Program-made: the position numbers and the translations under genes | From: [Bacillus] enclensis | Lineage (GTDB): Bacteria > Bacillota > Bacilli > Bacillales > Bacillaceae_B | Length of the DNA: 64,000 nt | Assembly (NCBI RefSeq): GCF_001456935.1 | Contig: NZ_KQ758482.1 | Coordinates: forward strand, 186,001 to 250,000 | Direction: 5' to 3' | The notes under the pieces: model-generated | The model's database searches: none | The model's input: the letters and a program-made list of their open reading frames with translations, nothing else | What the model was told of the DNA's origin: nothing | Shown: in pieces, positions 8,956 to 18,172 of the stretch | Numbering within the stretch: the stretch's first letter is position 1 | How the letters are laid out: each line of letters starts with the position of its first letter

Positions 8956-10336
8956 GTTTCAAAGGAAGGTTAACCGTAAAAGTGGATCCTTTCCCTTTTT
9001 TACTGTCAAGATGGATGGTTCCTCCGTGAAGATGGATGATCGTCGAAACAATCGACAAACCAAGCCCGGTCCCTTCAACCGTTTTCGTCCTGGATGTATC
9101 CGCCCGGTAAAAACGGTCAAAGACTCGCTCTTTTTCCCCTTCAGAAAGTCCGATGCCTGTATCCTTGAAGAGGATGGACACGATTCCTCCTCTCGATTCA
9201 ACGCTGACATCGATTGTGCCATTGGGGAGGTTGTATTTAATCGCATTGGACAACAGATTGTCCCAGACGGTACCGAGAAGCACGGGATCTCCGCTAATCT
9301 CTTGATCGGGAAGCGAGTAGCCGAGCATGATCCCTTTTTCACTGATGACCCATTGATATTGGCTGATGCGTTCCTTAAGCTGTTCCGACACATTGAAAGT
9401 TTCTTTTTTTAAAACGTCGTCGTTCCGGTCGAGTGATGCCAGGAGCAGCAATTGTCTGGTCAAGTTGGAGAGTCTGTCGATTTCTCCATTCATGATGGAA
9501 ATATACTGATTCTTTTCTTCTGCAGACAGGTGTTCACTTCCCAGCAGATTCGTGTATCCCTTAATATTCGATAATGGCGATTGGATATCATGGGAGACAT
9601 TCGAGATGAACTCCTTCCTCACTTCATCAAGCTGACCGAGCTGTGTGGACATCCGGTGAAAGCTTGAGGCAAGCTGGCCGATTTCATCCCTCCTGCCCCG
9701 GTCCACCTCCACTTCATAATTTCCGCGGGCAAGCGAATGGGTCGCTTCCGTCAGTTTCGAGATGGGCTTGATCAAAAAGCGCGTCCCGATGATGACGAAC
9801 AGGATGCTCAAACATAAGGTCAATATGAGCAGCCATCCGAACAGCAGATGCATCTCATTGAAGAGCAGCTTGATATCTGGACGAAGGAACAGTGCATACC
9901 GTTTGCCATCATGATCCAGCGGCACGCCGATCGTATTGGATAGTTCATTGGCAAAAAAACCCGTCACAAACGTTTTATCCGGAAATTCCCGCATGCCATG
10001 ATAGGTATCCCCACCAAGCACCTTGCGAACGGCGGATGGATTCAGTTTCTTGTCCCGGTAAGGGGCACCGAAGAACTTCCCTTTATCCGTCTTTCCATCC
10101 ACGAGATAAAATTGATAGCCGGCGGATGCTGCATGTTTCAGGTATTCATCGATGCCAACCTCCGGGTGTTCCTCTATAAATCCGGCCATTTCCTTGCCGA
10201 TCCCCGCATTCTTCAAATCATTCTGGGGTTTCAAATACTGCTGATAGTAAACATTCGATAAGATGAACGCGATGATGCCGCTCAGGATCATGATGCCGAT
10301 TGTATAAACGGTAAACTTTATATACAAAGACTTCAT
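8924..10336 (-). CDS. hssS: Haem-responsive sensor histidine kinase HssS
   Basis: The 470-residue kinase has an N-terminal helix, an extracellular domain (about 35-165) with NVYYQQYLKPQNDL, KFFGAPYRD, DTYHGM and ALFLRPDI, all recognisably HssS-like, a second helix, a HAMP linker, and the HisKA box FISNVSHDIQSPLSN with the phospho-acceptor His. The ATPase part shows the N, G1 (DTGIGLSEGE) and G2 (GTGLGLSI) boxes. Its ATG overlaps the hssR stop (ATGA). It senses haem stress and phosphorylates HssR. Confidence 0.9.
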   Translation of the reverse strand: MKSLYIKFTVYTIGIMILSGIIAFILSNVYYQQYLKPQNDLKNAGIGKEMAGFIEEHPEVGIDEYLKHAASAGYQFYLVDGKTDKGKFFGAPYRDKKLNPSAVRKVLGGDTYHGMREFPDKTFVTGFFANELSNTIGVPLDHDGKRYALFLRPDIKLLFNEMHLLFGWLLILTLCLSILFVIIGTRFLIKPISKLTEATHSLARGNYEVEVDRGRRDEIGQLASSFHRMSTQLGQLDEVRKEFISNVSHDIQSPLSNIKGYTNLLGSEHLSAEEKNQYISIMNGEIDRLSNLTRQLLLLASLDRNDDVLKKETFNVSEQLKERISQYQWVISEKGIMLGYSLPDQEISGDPVLLGTVWDNLLSNAIKYNLPNGTIDVSVESRGGIVSILFKDTGIGLSEGEKERVFDRFYRADTSRTKTVEGTGLGLSIVSTIIHLHGGTIHLDSKKGKGSTFTVNLPLKQKNVSHSING

Positions 10337-11007
10337 CGCTTCATCTCCAGGGCGTATCCCACTCCGCGCACCGTCTTGATGACGAAGTCACCTGAGATAC
10401 CCGAAAGGCGTTCCCTCAGTCGTTTCACATGTACGTCCACCGTCCGTTCGTCTCCTTCATAATCAATTCCCCAGACTCTTTCAATCAGCATGTCCCTCGA
10501 CATCACATGGTCCGGATTTGACATGAATAAATAAAGGAGTTCGAACTCTTTCAACGGTAAAAGCAGTGTCCGGTCCCCTGCACTGACTTCGTACTTATTG
10601 CGATCAGCTGTCACGGTTCCGATCCTGACCACATTTTCATCCTCTTTTTTTCCATACCGGCGGGCCAATGCTTTCAAACGAAACAGCAATTCTTTCGGTT
10701 CGAACGGTTTTACGAGATAGTCATCCGTTCCGGAATTATATCCGCGTTCCTTATCCTCGATCCCGCCCTTTGCGGTTAAAAGAAGGACGGGGATATCGTA
10801 TCGATCCCTGATTTCCTTTGTGAGATCATAACCGTCCATGTAAGGCATCATCACATCCACAACCGCAATGTCACAGGCTTGATTTTTCAGTACATCCAGT
10901 GCCTCCATGCCATTTTTAGCAGCATGGACGATATAGGACTCCTGTGAAAGGTGGAGTTGAAGCAGATGCAGAATATGCGGGTCATCATCGACGATCAAGA
11001 TGTTCAT
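10333..11007 (-). CDS. hssR: Haem-responsive OmpR-family response regulator HssR
   Basis: The receiver domain has the acidic pocket DDD at 7-9, phospho-acceptor Asp51 in VVDVMMPYMDG, and Lys in LVKPF. The C-terminal winged helix is OmpR-like (LPLKEFELLYLFMSN..., ERTVDVHVKRLRERL, VIKTVRGVGYALE). Length 224 is standard. It forms an operon with hssS (4-bp overlap), and a matching direct repeat lies before hrtBA downstream, which supports the haem-response assignment. Confidence 0.9.
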   Translation of the reverse strand: MNILIVDDDPHILHLLQLHLSQESYIVHAAKNGMEALDVLKNQACDIAVVDVMMPYMDGYDLTKEIRDRYDIPVLLLTAKGGIEDKERGYNSGTDDYLVKPFEPKELLFRLKALARRYGKKEDENVVRIGTVTADRNKYEVSAGDRTLLLPLKEFELLYLFMSNPDHVMSRDMLIERVWGIDYEGDERTVDVHVKRLRERLSGISGDFVIKTVRGVGYALEMKR

Positions 11008-11074
11008 TATTTAATCCTCCTTGCGTTAATGGATTATGTATCAGTTCATTCTGTTAAAGGGTTCGTTTATCTTT

Positions 11075-11102
11075 ATTATACCCTTGGCTTTCTTTCTGTC
11101 AC
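11075..11102 (-). promoter_or_regulatory. Promoter of hssRS
   Basis: On the minus strand GTGACA (11097-11102) and TATAAT (11075-11080) are separated by 16 bp, about 70 bp upstream of the hssR start. This fits a housekeeping sigma-A promoter. Confidence 0.65.
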
Positions 11103-11210
11103 TTGTTAACAGAAAAAGCCCGAGAGGTTTTATAAAGAATGGAAAAAGTAAATAAATATGAAAGAGTTCATTTACTCAACTTATAAAAAATGAAGAATCT
11201 AAGCCCACGA

Positions 11211-11242
11211 AAAAAAGAGCCCTCCATCAGGAGAGCTCTTTT
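11211..11242 (-). terminator. Terminator of cold-shock gene 1
   Basis: aaagagccctcc / ggagagctcttt forms a stem flanked by an A-run that becomes a T-run on the minus strand, 12 bp past the csp stop codon. Confidence 0.8.
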
Positions 11243-11254
11243 TCAGCAAAGCTA

Positions 11255-11455
11255 TTACGCTTTAACGACGTTAGTCGCTTGAAGTCCACGTTGACCTTGT
11301 TCAGTGTCAAACGTTACTTTTTGACCTTCGTCTAAAGATTTAAATCCTTCGCCTTGGATAGCTGAGAAATGTACGAATACATCTTCTCCACCTTCGATTT
11401 CGATGAAACCGAAACCTTTTTCTGCGTTAAACCATTTTACTGTACCTTGTTGCAT
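11255..11455 (-). CDS. Cold-shock protein, copy 1
   Basis: The 66-residue single cold-shock domain contains the RNA-binding motifs KGFGFIE (RNP1) and VFVHFSAI (RNP2). It acts as a single-stranded nucleic-acid chaperone, helping translation and preventing secondary structure at low temperature. It is nearly identical to the gene at 29476-29676, differing only at the C-terminus (ATNVVKA against AANVNKA). The roughly 125-bp leader is also shared. AGGAGG lies directly before the start. Confidence 0.97.
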   Translation of the reverse strand: MQQGTVKWFNAEKGFGFIEIEGGEDVFVHFSAIQGEGFKSLDEGQKVTFDTEQGQRGLQATNVVKA

Positions 11456-11580
11456 AATTGTTTCCTCCTGCGTGGATTCGAGTCCACATTTTATTACTAT
11501 TATTGCTCAATTAGATATCAAAGGCGAAAAGTTTAAATACTTTCATTCCTTACAGACCGAACAAAAATAATTCTTCCTTA
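11456..11580 (-). promoter_or_regulatory. Long cold-shock 5' leader, copy 1
   Basis: This 125-bp region upstream of csp copy 1 is almost identical to 29677-29801 before csp copy 2, although the DNA further out diverges. It holds a small hairpin (gtggac...tccac) immediately before the AGGAGG site. Conserved long leaders of csp mRNAs fold differently with temperature and control translation, so a thermosensor role is inferred. The remaining bases to 11730 show nothing clear. Confidence 0.65.
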
Positions 11581-11730
11581 GAATAACAGGTGTTGCGTAG
11601 AAAAGCAAACTTTATTTTACGGAACTTCGTTTTTTACTCCGAATAGATGCTTCAGTTATTTACCGCCAAGCAATAAAACGGCATCATATTAGCTTTTCAT
11701 CAGACACCGCCTGATGAGTACTGGAAATCA

Positions 11731-12426
11731 TTACTTTGTTTCCACGTTCAACTGATTCTCAGCTTCACTCACAAGCTCTTCCATAAATTCATTCACTTCC
11801 CCGACAAGCACCCCTCCGTGACCCGTGCACATGATCTCGGACTGAAAATGAAGGGGAATCCTCAATGCCTCAAGAAACCCGGGTAAGTCGGAAGTCGAAA
11901 CCCCTCCGCCTTTCAAATAGTCAACCCATGCTTGACGGAGCTCTTTCCCTTCTGAAACAAGCCCTTCCTCTGACAGCGGATCTCCGAAAAAACACAGCAG
12001 GTCACCGGTAAAAAGAATCCGGGACGGCCGGTGGTAGTAGATGACGGAACCGGGAGAATGGTAACCGGCAAGCATATAGTCGAACTCCCCGGCCACTCCC
12101 TGGTCACTAAGTTCACGGTCAAACCCCCGGATCTCTTCACCTTCTTTCGGGTGAATGAGTTTCTTCGCATGTTTAAACATCTGTGCACCTTCTACATGAT
12201 CTTCATGTCCATGGGTAGCCAGCACAAGCTTCACATCGTCTGCCGTTTTCCCCAAATGATGGAGGGCTTGAAGAAGGTAATTGCTGTGTTCTTCTTTACA
12301 GGAATCAATCATGATGACTCCGTCTTCCTCCAGAACGAAATAGCAATTATTATAAGATTTCCACTCCGTATCCCAAAAGGCAATAGCATATATACTGTCT
12401 TTCACTTTATCCACTAGAAAATCCAT
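11731..12426 (-). CDS. Metallo-beta-lactamase-fold hydrolase
   Basis: The 231-residue protein has the MBL metal-binding motif THGHEDH (HxHxDH, about residues 72-78), a later Asp in LFTGDLLCFFGDPL and a final His in MCTGHGG. The substrate is unknown; relatives include glyoxalase II-like and lactonase-like enzymes. No signal peptide is present, so it is cytoplasmic. GGGAGAATGAGTC precedes the ATG. It lies 35 bp downstream of the DUF418 gene on the same strand, so both may share a transcript. Confidence 0.85.
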   Translation of the reverse strand: MDFLVDKVKDSIYAIAFWDTEWKSYNNCYFVLEEDGVIMIDSCKEEHSNYLLQALHHLGKTADDVKLVLATHGHEDHVEGAQMFKHAKKLIHPKEGEEIRGFDRELSDQGVAGEFDYMLAGYHSPGSVIYYHRPSRILFTGDLLCFFGDPLSEEGLVSEGKELRQAWVDYLKGGGVSTSDLPGFLEALRIPLHFQSEIMCTGHGGVLVGEVNEFMEELVSEAENQLNVETK

Positions 12427-12461
12427 GACTCATTCTCCCATCATCAAGCTACTTTCTTACC

Positions 12462-13706
12462 TTAAACCGCTTTGCCTTTCCCTGCTTCTCCCAAGCCATT
12501 TCTCTTCTTCATCGGCTGGAACCTGAGATACGTAAACGACCTCCACAGCCATTCGAACGGTCCGAAACGGAACTTCTTAAGCCACCATGTGCTGAAGACC
12601 ATTTGCAGTGAGAAGATGACCAGGCAGATGACGGTGCCAAGCCAGAGACTTACATCCCCATAAAAGCCAAATCCAACAAAGATCCCGACAGACAAGATGG
12701 TTTGCATCAGGTAGTTGGTCAGCGCCATCTGACCTGTGAATCCAAGTGGACGGAGCTTACGCTGCCACCCTTCTCTTCTCAGCAAGAGCGTCAGGGATGA
12801 GATATAAAAGAAGCAGAGCGTCAGCCCGCTCAAGCTGGTGAACAGCTGCACGACAAATTCCTGTTTCACCCCGAGGTCCCAGACCTTTGTCATATACATG
12901 GCAAGAATGAGGACCAACGGTACACTGATCACGAACGACAACGTGCGGATCTTCCTGATGAACCCGGCATGCTTTTCAACATCACGGAAGATGCCCGCTT
13001 TTCCTGCAGCCAGCCCGAACAGGAACATGGCAAGCACAGGGAACATCGCTGGAATCAGGTTTGCAAGCATAGCAGGCACCTCGGTTCCAAGTCGGTAGGA
13101 AACCCACTCGGTATAACTTCCATGCTCATACACATGCAAGTATTCTTCCATACTCCCGTACAACATGCTTGCAGCCGAAGCTGATTCCGTTTGTTCAAGG
13201 AAACTCGAGGGGATCAAGAGCATTAGGGCGAATAATGCATTGATGGCAAACAATAAACTGAATGCCCAGATGACCATCGTCTTAATCTTTCTTTTATAAA
13301 AGAAAATAAGCAGCAGCCCGGCAGCCGCATACGTATGAAGGATATCACCGAACCAAAGTCCGATCAGATGCGCAATTCCGAAAAGCAGCAGGGCGAAGAT
13401 CCTTCTCAAGTAAAGGCGGTTCATACGGAGTCCCTTCTCTTCGGCACGGCTCATAAAAATATAGAAACCGAGTCCGAACAAGAACGAGAAAATCGTGAAA
13501 AATTTCATGTCCACAAACAATGCAAAAAACACATCAATCCAGTGATCCACTCCACTATAATCGACAGGGATACCGTACATCGATTTCATGAATTCCGGGG
13601 AATGGAACGTAGGCATATTAACAAGGAATATACCGAATAAAGCGAATCCGCGGATGACATCAATGGTGACCATCCGTTCTTTCCCTAATACAGGTGACGA
13701 TTTCAT
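12462..13706 (-). CDS. DUF418/YeiB-family membrane protein
   Basis: The 414-residue protein begins VTIDVIRGFALFGIFLVNMP, the hallmark of the YeiB-like N-terminal domain related to acyltransferase_3 proteins, and carries about ten membrane helices. The C-terminal DUF418 region includes RPLGFTGQMALTNYLMQTILSVGIF and ends with FGPFEWLWRSFTY, both typical. It may be a membrane O-acyltransferase, but no substrate is established. AGAGGAGAAACCAC precedes the start codon. Confidence 0.9.
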   Translation of the reverse strand: MKSSPVLGKERMVTIDVIRGFALFGIFLVNMPTFHSPEFMKSMYGIPVDYSGVDHWIDVFFALFVDMKFFTIFSFLFGLGFYIFMSRAEEKGLRMNRLYLRRIFALLLFGIAHLIGLWFGDILHTYAAAGLLLIFFYKRKIKTMVIWAFSLLFAINALFALMLLIPSSFLEQTESASAASMLYGSMEEYLHVYEHGSYTEWVSYRLGTEVPAMLANLIPAMFPVLAMFLFGLAAGKAGIFRDVEKHAGFIRKIRTLSFVISVPLVLILAMYMTKVWDLGVKQEFVVQLFTSLSGLTLCFFYISSLTLLLRREGWQRKLRPLGFTGQMALTNYLMQTILSVGIFVGFGFYGDVSLWLGTVICLVIFSLQMVFSTWWLKKFRFGPFEWLWRSFTYLRFQPMKKRNGLGEAGKGKAV

Positions 13707-13836
13707 GTGGTTTCTCCTCTTCTTTTATTGTATATATTTTACATTCTGATCTATAAAATTATATACCAAATGGAGAGGGGAAGAGTACAACTATTTTCAG
13801 AAGGTAAGAGCCTTTTGTTCAGTTTGAGAGGCGGAG

Positions 13837-14040
13837 CTATCTTTCTGCCGCTTTACGCTCTTCCCTGATATGCTTGAGTGTCACGATAAGACCTGTAAAA
13901 CCTGCAGTGAAAGACCCCGGCAGGCTGTATAAAAGATACTTCCAGTCGCCGGTTAATAATGAAATCACTGTAAAGATAACCGGAAAACTGACTAAAACAA
14001 ATAATGACGTAAAAAGGGCAATCTTATTCCCTGTTTTCAT
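13837..14040 (-). CDS. Small two-helix membrane protein
   Basis: The frame opens at 14112, but AAAGGAAGG sits before the ATG at 14040, giving 67 residues starting MKTGNKIALF. It has two hydrophobic helices and a charged tail (KHIREERKAAER). It lies about 57 bp after natB on the same strand and could be the last gene of that operon. Function unknown. Confidence 0.6.
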   Translation of the reverse strand: MKTGNKIALFTSLFVLVSFPVIFTVISLLTGDWKYLLYSLPGSFTAGFTGLIVTLKHIREERKAAER

Positions 14041-14062
14041 ATTGACCTTCCTTTCTCCATCA

Positions 14063-14090
14063 CAGGGGAGAAGTGACATCTTCTCCCCTG
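14063..14090. other. Hairpin between natB and the small membrane gene
   Basis: caggggagaa and ttctcccctg form a near-perfect inverted repeat around a short loop. No T-run follows on the minus strand, so it may be an RNA stabiliser or weak attenuator rather than a terminator. Confidence 0.4.
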
Positions 14091-14096
14091 CCGGAC

Positions 14097-15251
14097 TTAG
14101 TTCAGGACCCACTTATCTTTCATGAACAGAATGCGCCCGATGATGAACACAACGAGCATCACAATCAAGTTGCTGGAAACCGTGATTGCCAGATGCTGAT
14201 AATCGACGATTCCAAACAGCAGCTCTTTCATTTGGCTGAATAAATTCAAGATCGGAATGGCAAAGTGATGGACTTCAAGTTCGTTCACGCCCAGGCTGCT
14301 GATGATCATCCCCGGGAACATCGCAAGCATCGAAATAGGTGTATAGTAGCTTTGCGCTTCCTTCACTGTTTTCCCCATGATGCTTGTGATCATCATGATC
14401 GAAGCATTAAATACGGCATAGACCAATATGACAAGCAAAGAGATGCCGGCGATCAAATAAAGATTATCTCCAAACGAGATGGCTTCTTTTAATTTTTCCG
14501 TAAAGAAGGTGATTTCAATCATCATGACCAAGAGGGTGATGAATCCCATGAGCGTGCTCAAAGTCGAGATTGCGAGCCATTTTGCCAGGACAAGTGTCGA
14601 ACGGTTGACTGGAGTCATCAGCAAAGCTTCCATTGTCTTCTTTTCTTTCTCACCGGCAAATAACTCAACGGCAGATGGACTGGCCCCGATTCCGATTGCG
14701 ATGGCAAGAATGAGCGGAACCAATAAAGCGAGCATGTTGACGCTCAAATCCTCGGACATTTCTTCCTGGTTGACTGTAAACGGCTGAATTATGGATAAGT
14801 CCGTTCCCTGTTGTTCCAGGCGCCGGGCTGTGATTTCTTTTTCAAGAGTGGTGAATTCATTGGTGATAATCGCAATCAGACTTGACGATTTCTGACTGAA
14901 AGAGTCGCCTATGACGGTTACCTCCGCTTTTTCTCCCTGTTCCACCGCTCTCATAAAATCACCGGTGACGATCAGTCCTGCCAGCGCTTCTCCGTCGCTG
15001 ACCATCTCTGCAGGATCGGATGATTTTTCGACTTTCACATTTTCATAGGAAGAAATCCTGGCAAGGATCTCTTCGTCGGCATCCTGATTCACGGCCAGCG
15101 TATACGTATCTCCCTTATCATCGGATAACATATTTTCATAGAAAAAGGTCAGTCCGCTCATCATCAGGATCGGAAGCAGCACAATCAGAAACAATGTCCT
15201 CCTGTCCCTGAAACTGTCTTTCATTTCCTTGAAATAAATTCTACGAAGCAT
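14097..15251 (-). CDS. natB: ABC-2 sodium efflux permease NatB
   Basis: The roughly 384-residue permease has an N-terminal helix (TLFLIVLLPILMMSGLTFFYENM), a large extracytoplasmic domain, and five C-terminal helices with ELFAGEKEKKTMEALLMTPVNRSTLVLAKW, typical of NatB-type ABC-2 proteins. The start at 15251 overlaps the natA end; upstream in-frame ATGs exist but have poor ribosome-site spacing. With NatA it forms an exporter, in B. subtilis for Na+. The ion is inferred from homology and context. Confidence 0.85.
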   Translation of the reverse strand: MLRRIYFKEMKDSFRDRRTLFLIVLLPILMMSGLTFFYENMLSDDKGDTYTLAVNQDADEEILARISSYENVKVEKSSDPAEMVSDGEALAGLIVTGDFMRAVEQGEKAEVTVIGDSFSQKSSSLIAIITNEFTTLEKEITARRLEQQGTDLSIIQPFTVNQEEMSEDLSVNMLALLVPLILAIAIGIGASPSAVELFAGEKEKKTMEALLMTPVNRSTLVLAKWLAISTLSTLMGFITLLVMMIEITFFTEKLKEAISFGDNLYLIAGISLLVILVYAVFNASIMMITSIMGKTVKEAQSYYTPISMLAMFPGMIISSLGVNELEVHHFAIPILNLFSQMKELLFGIVDYQHLAITVSSNLIVMLVVFIIGRILFMKDKWVLN

Positions 15252-15993
15252 AATGTTCATTCCCCCTGACAAGCTTACTCATGAAGATATAGTTTAAATC
15301 ACGGCTTTTTTCATCCTTATAGAGTTCCTCGAGTTCGCCTTCATAGACGAGATCCCCTTTGTGAATCATCGCCACCTTACTGCAAAGCATCGATACTTCC
15401 TCCATAATATGGCTCGAGAAAATGATTGTTTTCCCTTCTCTCTTCAACTGATGAACAAGCTGCCTGAAGACATTTGAAGAAGTAATATCTAGGCCGGTCG
15501 TGGGCTCATCGAACAGGATGATGTCAGGGTCATGGATAAGCGTCCTCGAGATGGCGACTTTTTGTCTCATCCCTTTTGAAAATCCCCCCACTTTCCTGTC
15601 AAGATAATCCCTCATTCCGAACATCCGGGCGAGTTCATCGATCCTGACCTTTGTCCGGTGTTTGCTCAACCCATACAAGCCAGCAAAATATTCAAGATTT
15701 TCACGGGCTGTCAAACGTTCATACAAACCTGTTTCCCCCCCGAACAGAACCCCCATCATCCGCTTGATTTCATTCGGGTTCTTGACGGTATCATATCCGG
15801 AAACCGTCACCGCCCCTTCAGTCGGGGTCAGGAGCGTCGCGATTGTTCGGAGTAGGGTTGTTTTCCCTGCGCCGTTTTCACCGAGAAGCCCGACGACCTC
15901 CCCTTCCTTCACTGAAAACTTCACATGTTTCAGCGCGGTCACATAGTTCTTTTTATCTTTGAACTGCTTAGTCACTTCTTGAATTTCAATCAT
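15241..15993 (-). CDS. natA: ABC transporter ATPase NatA
   Basis: The protein has Walker A GENGAGKTTLLR, signature VGGFSKGMRQKVAISR, Walker B DIILFDEPTTGLD and the SSHIMEE switch His, as in NatA/CcmA-like ATPases. The ATG at 15993 follows ACGAGGTGG; a GTG three codons earlier is less likely. It overlaps natB at its 3' end. The divergent NatR/NatK two-component system 180 bp away suggests it controls this pair, as in B. subtilis. Confidence 0.88.
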   Translation of the reverse strand: MIEIQEVTKQFKDKKNYVTALKHVKFSVKEGEVVGLLGENGAGKTTLLRTIATLLTPTEGAVTVSGYDTVKNPNEIKRMMGVLFGGETGLYERLTARENLEYFAGLYGLSKHRTKVRIDELARMFGMRDYLDRKVGGFSKGMRQKVAISRTLIHDPDIILFDEPTTGLDITSSNVFRQLVHQLKREGKTIIFSSHIMEEVSMLCSKVAMIHKGDLVYEGELEELYKDEKSRDLNYIFMSKLVRGNEHYAS

Positions 15994-16178
15994 TCCATCC
16001 ACCTCGTGTTTTATGTTCTTGTCATCATCTTACAAACAAATCAAGGAAGAATCTGCCCTTTTGTCGTGAAAATTCCATTTCATGTCGCGAAAAGGTCAAA
16101 TCGGGATGAAAACATGGTAAGATAAATGTAACCTTAATTGGAATATTTTATCTATTTGCATACGAAAGGCTGAATGAA

Positions 16179-16877
16179 ATGAAGATTGGATTGGTTGATG
16201 ACCGGCTGATTGATTTAGATAAATTGAATGGGATCGTGTCAGGGATGACAGGGATTGAAATCGTCTTTTCCACGACATCTGCCGAGGAAGCCTACGAACA
16301 GATCAAGAGGGAAACGGTGGACGTGTTGATCGCCGATATCGAAATGCCCAACCTTTCCGGCTATGAGCTTGCTGACATCATTCACTCCCATGCACTGAAT
16401 ATTTCCGTCATTTTCGTTACAGCCAACAGCGGCTATGCGGTCCATGCATTCGAGTTGAACGTCCACGATTATATTATGAAACCTTATACAAAAGAACGGC
16501 TGTCCGGATCAATCGAACGGTTAAAGGAAAAAACGAAATCGGCTGAAATGACCGGCAGGCTCTATCTTAAACAAAAGAATGATATCCACATCATCCAGAA
16601 GAAAGATATCATTTTCATCGAACGCTCGGGGAGGTCGACCACCATCCATACAAAAGACGAGGAAATCAAGACCTACCTGACACTTAATGAGCTTGAAGGA
16701 GAACTGAGGGAAAGGGACTTCATCCGTTCCCACCGCTCGTTCATCATCAATATTCACTTTGTAAAAAACTTCTCACTCTATGCCAAAAATTCGTATATGA
16801 TCCGGTTTGAAGGCACAGAGGCGCAGGCAATGATCACGAAGGAAAAAGTAGACTTCCTGCAGCAACAATACTTTTAG
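16179..16877 (+). CDS. natR: LytTR-type response regulator NatR
   Basis: The receiver domain has DD at 7-8, the phospho-acceptor Asp in VLIADIEMPNLSGYEL (about 53) and Lys in YIMKPYTKE. The C-terminal part is a LytTR DNA-binding domain (DIIFIERSGRSTTIHTKDEEIKTYLTLNELE..., FIRSHRSFIINI). It is transcribed away from natAB and forms an operon with the kinase gene 14 bp downstream. The target is inferred to be the natAB promoter in the shared 185-bp gap. Confidence 0.88.
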   Translation: MKIGLVDDRLIDLDKLNGIVSGMTGIEIVFSTTSAEEAYEQIKRETVDVLIADIEMPNLSGYELADIIHSHALNISVIFVTANSGYAVHAFELNVHDYIMKPYTKERLSGSIERLKEKTKSAEMTGRLYLKQKNDIHIIQKKDIIFIERSGRSTTIHTKDEEIKTYLTLNELEGELRERDFIRSHRSFIINIHFVKNFSLYAKNSYMIRFEGTEAQAMITKEKVDFLQQQYF

Positions 16878-16891
16878 AAGGTGGCAAAACG

Positions 16892-17875
16892 TTGAAGCAT
16901 CAGAATTTATTGTATTGGACTTATATGGCACTATTCAGCTTTATTCATTTGCATTTTTTCCTTGAAGGCTTTTCCCTCGAGCTTCACTATGCCGTCCTGA
17001 TCCTAGTGATCCTGCCAGTCATATATTACCTTCATCTGATTATTCTTCTCCCCTTATCGCCATTGGGAGCAAGATGGAATTTCAGTCTATTTGTCTTGCA
17101 ATCTATCATTATAGCTTTTTATTATGGAGCGGCCCCTGCCCCGGAGCACGGAGTCTTATTTTTGCTTTTTATCGGCTTGGAATTTTTGAGAATTGCAGTA
17201 TCCAGGAGAATTTCGGGTCTGACTCAATCGATCAGACAATTGGAAGATGAACAACAACAGCTGAATGATACGTTCAGGGTCGTACGGAGCGAACGTCATG
17301 ACTTTCTTAAACATATCTCCGCCATTCATTTCATGCTGGAACACGATGAGATAACGGAAGCGAAAAACTATTTTAATGATCTCGTGGACGGCTATGAAGA
17401 AACCAATTTGTCCATCCGCGGTGAAAGAGGCAGCGCAGCCGGTATTCTCCATGATATGTACAGGAGGGGCAGAAGAAGCGGAATCGAGATGGTATATGAC
17501 CTTGATATGCCTCTATCCACCTTGCCCTTGTCCGATAAAGATCTCGTGACCCTTCTCGGGAATCTTCTGTCCAACAGCCTGGAAGCCTGTGAGGAGTTCC
17601 AGAAACACAAAGGGAAACAAGCTGAAATCAGTTTACAATTCTATAAAAGGAGTGGATTGTACATGCTGATTTGTAAAAATGACTCGTTAGAGATTCTCCC
17701 TCATATAGTAGATAAACTATATGCAAGTTTTGGACATACGACGAAAACAGGTTCGCATGAAGGACTCGGAACGATGATGATTGATGATGTGGTGAAGAGA
17801 CACGGGGGTTATTTGGATTTTATCCACAAGAATGAAACCTTTATGGTAAAAATCAAATTCCCGGCGGTTCATTAA
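16892..17875 (+). CDS. natK: Sensor histidine kinase NatK-like
   Basis: About four to five N-terminal helices are followed by a coiled-coil and the dimerisation/His motif SERHDFLKHISAIHFML (SpoOB-type), then a GHKL ATPase with the N-box LLGNLLSNSLEACEE and a GLGTMM glycine motif. The start is TTG at 16892 behind AAGGTGG. It should phosphorylate the LytTR regulator just upstream. The signal is unknown; in B. subtilis NatK/NatR respond to stress affecting ion gradients. Confidence 0.85.
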   Translation: MKHQNLLYWTYMALFSFIHLHFFLEGFSLELHYAVLILVILPVIYYLHLIILLPLSPLGARWNFSLFVLQSIIIAFYYGAAPAPEHGVLFLLFIGLEFLRIAVSRRISGLTQSIRQLEDEQQQLNDTFRVVRSERHDFLKHISAIHFMLEHDEITEAKNYFNDLVDGYEETNLSIRGERGSAAGILHDMYRRGRRSGIEMVYDLDMPLSTLPLSDKDLVTLLGNLLSNSLEACEEFQKHKGKQAEISLQFYKRSGLYMLICKNDSLEILPHIVDKLYASFGHTTKTGSHEGLGTMMIDDVVKRHGGYLDFIHKNETFMVKIKFPAVH

Positions 17876-17920
17876 TGTGGAGTGAATAGCTCAGATCCCG
17901 ATCCAGCCGGGGTTTAGACG

Positions 17921-17966
17921 GAAAAAGCAGACAGTAAGGGAATGTATACTTCTTTACTGTCTGCTT
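17921..17966 (-). terminator. Terminator overlapping the stop of the coiled-coil gene
   Basis: aagcagacagtaa (17925-17937) pairs perfectly with ttactgtctgctt (17954-17966). The minus strand continues with TTTTT. The stop codon at 17954-17956 is the inner end of the stem, so hairpin and coding end are merged. Confidence 0.8.
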
Positions 17967-18172
17967 AACCGTTCAATTTCTGATTCAACTTTATATATTC
18001 TTTTGTTTAAAGCTTCTGTTTTGTTGTCAAGATGGTCAACTATTCTATCGGAATGTATGGACAGGATTTCTGCAAACTCTTTGTGAAATCTCTCTTGTCC
18101 CTTTTCCATTCTGAGTTGGCTTTGCTTTATCTCATCAAAGGTTTTCTCAAAATTGGACTTACTCTCTTTCAT
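17954..18172 (-). CDS. Small coiled-coil protein, unknown function
   Basis: The 72-residue protein is highly charged and almost wholly helical, with heptad-like spacing (FDEIKQSQLRMEKGQERFHKEFAEIL..., LNKRIYKVESEIERL). There is no membrane segment or known motif. The upstream ribosome site is weak (CAGAG). A perfect terminator at its stop codon supports real expression. Confidence 0.55.
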   Translation of the reverse strand: MKESKSNFEKTFDEIKQSQLRMEKGQERFHKEFAEILSIHSDRIVDHLDNKTEALNKRIYKVESEIERLSRQ

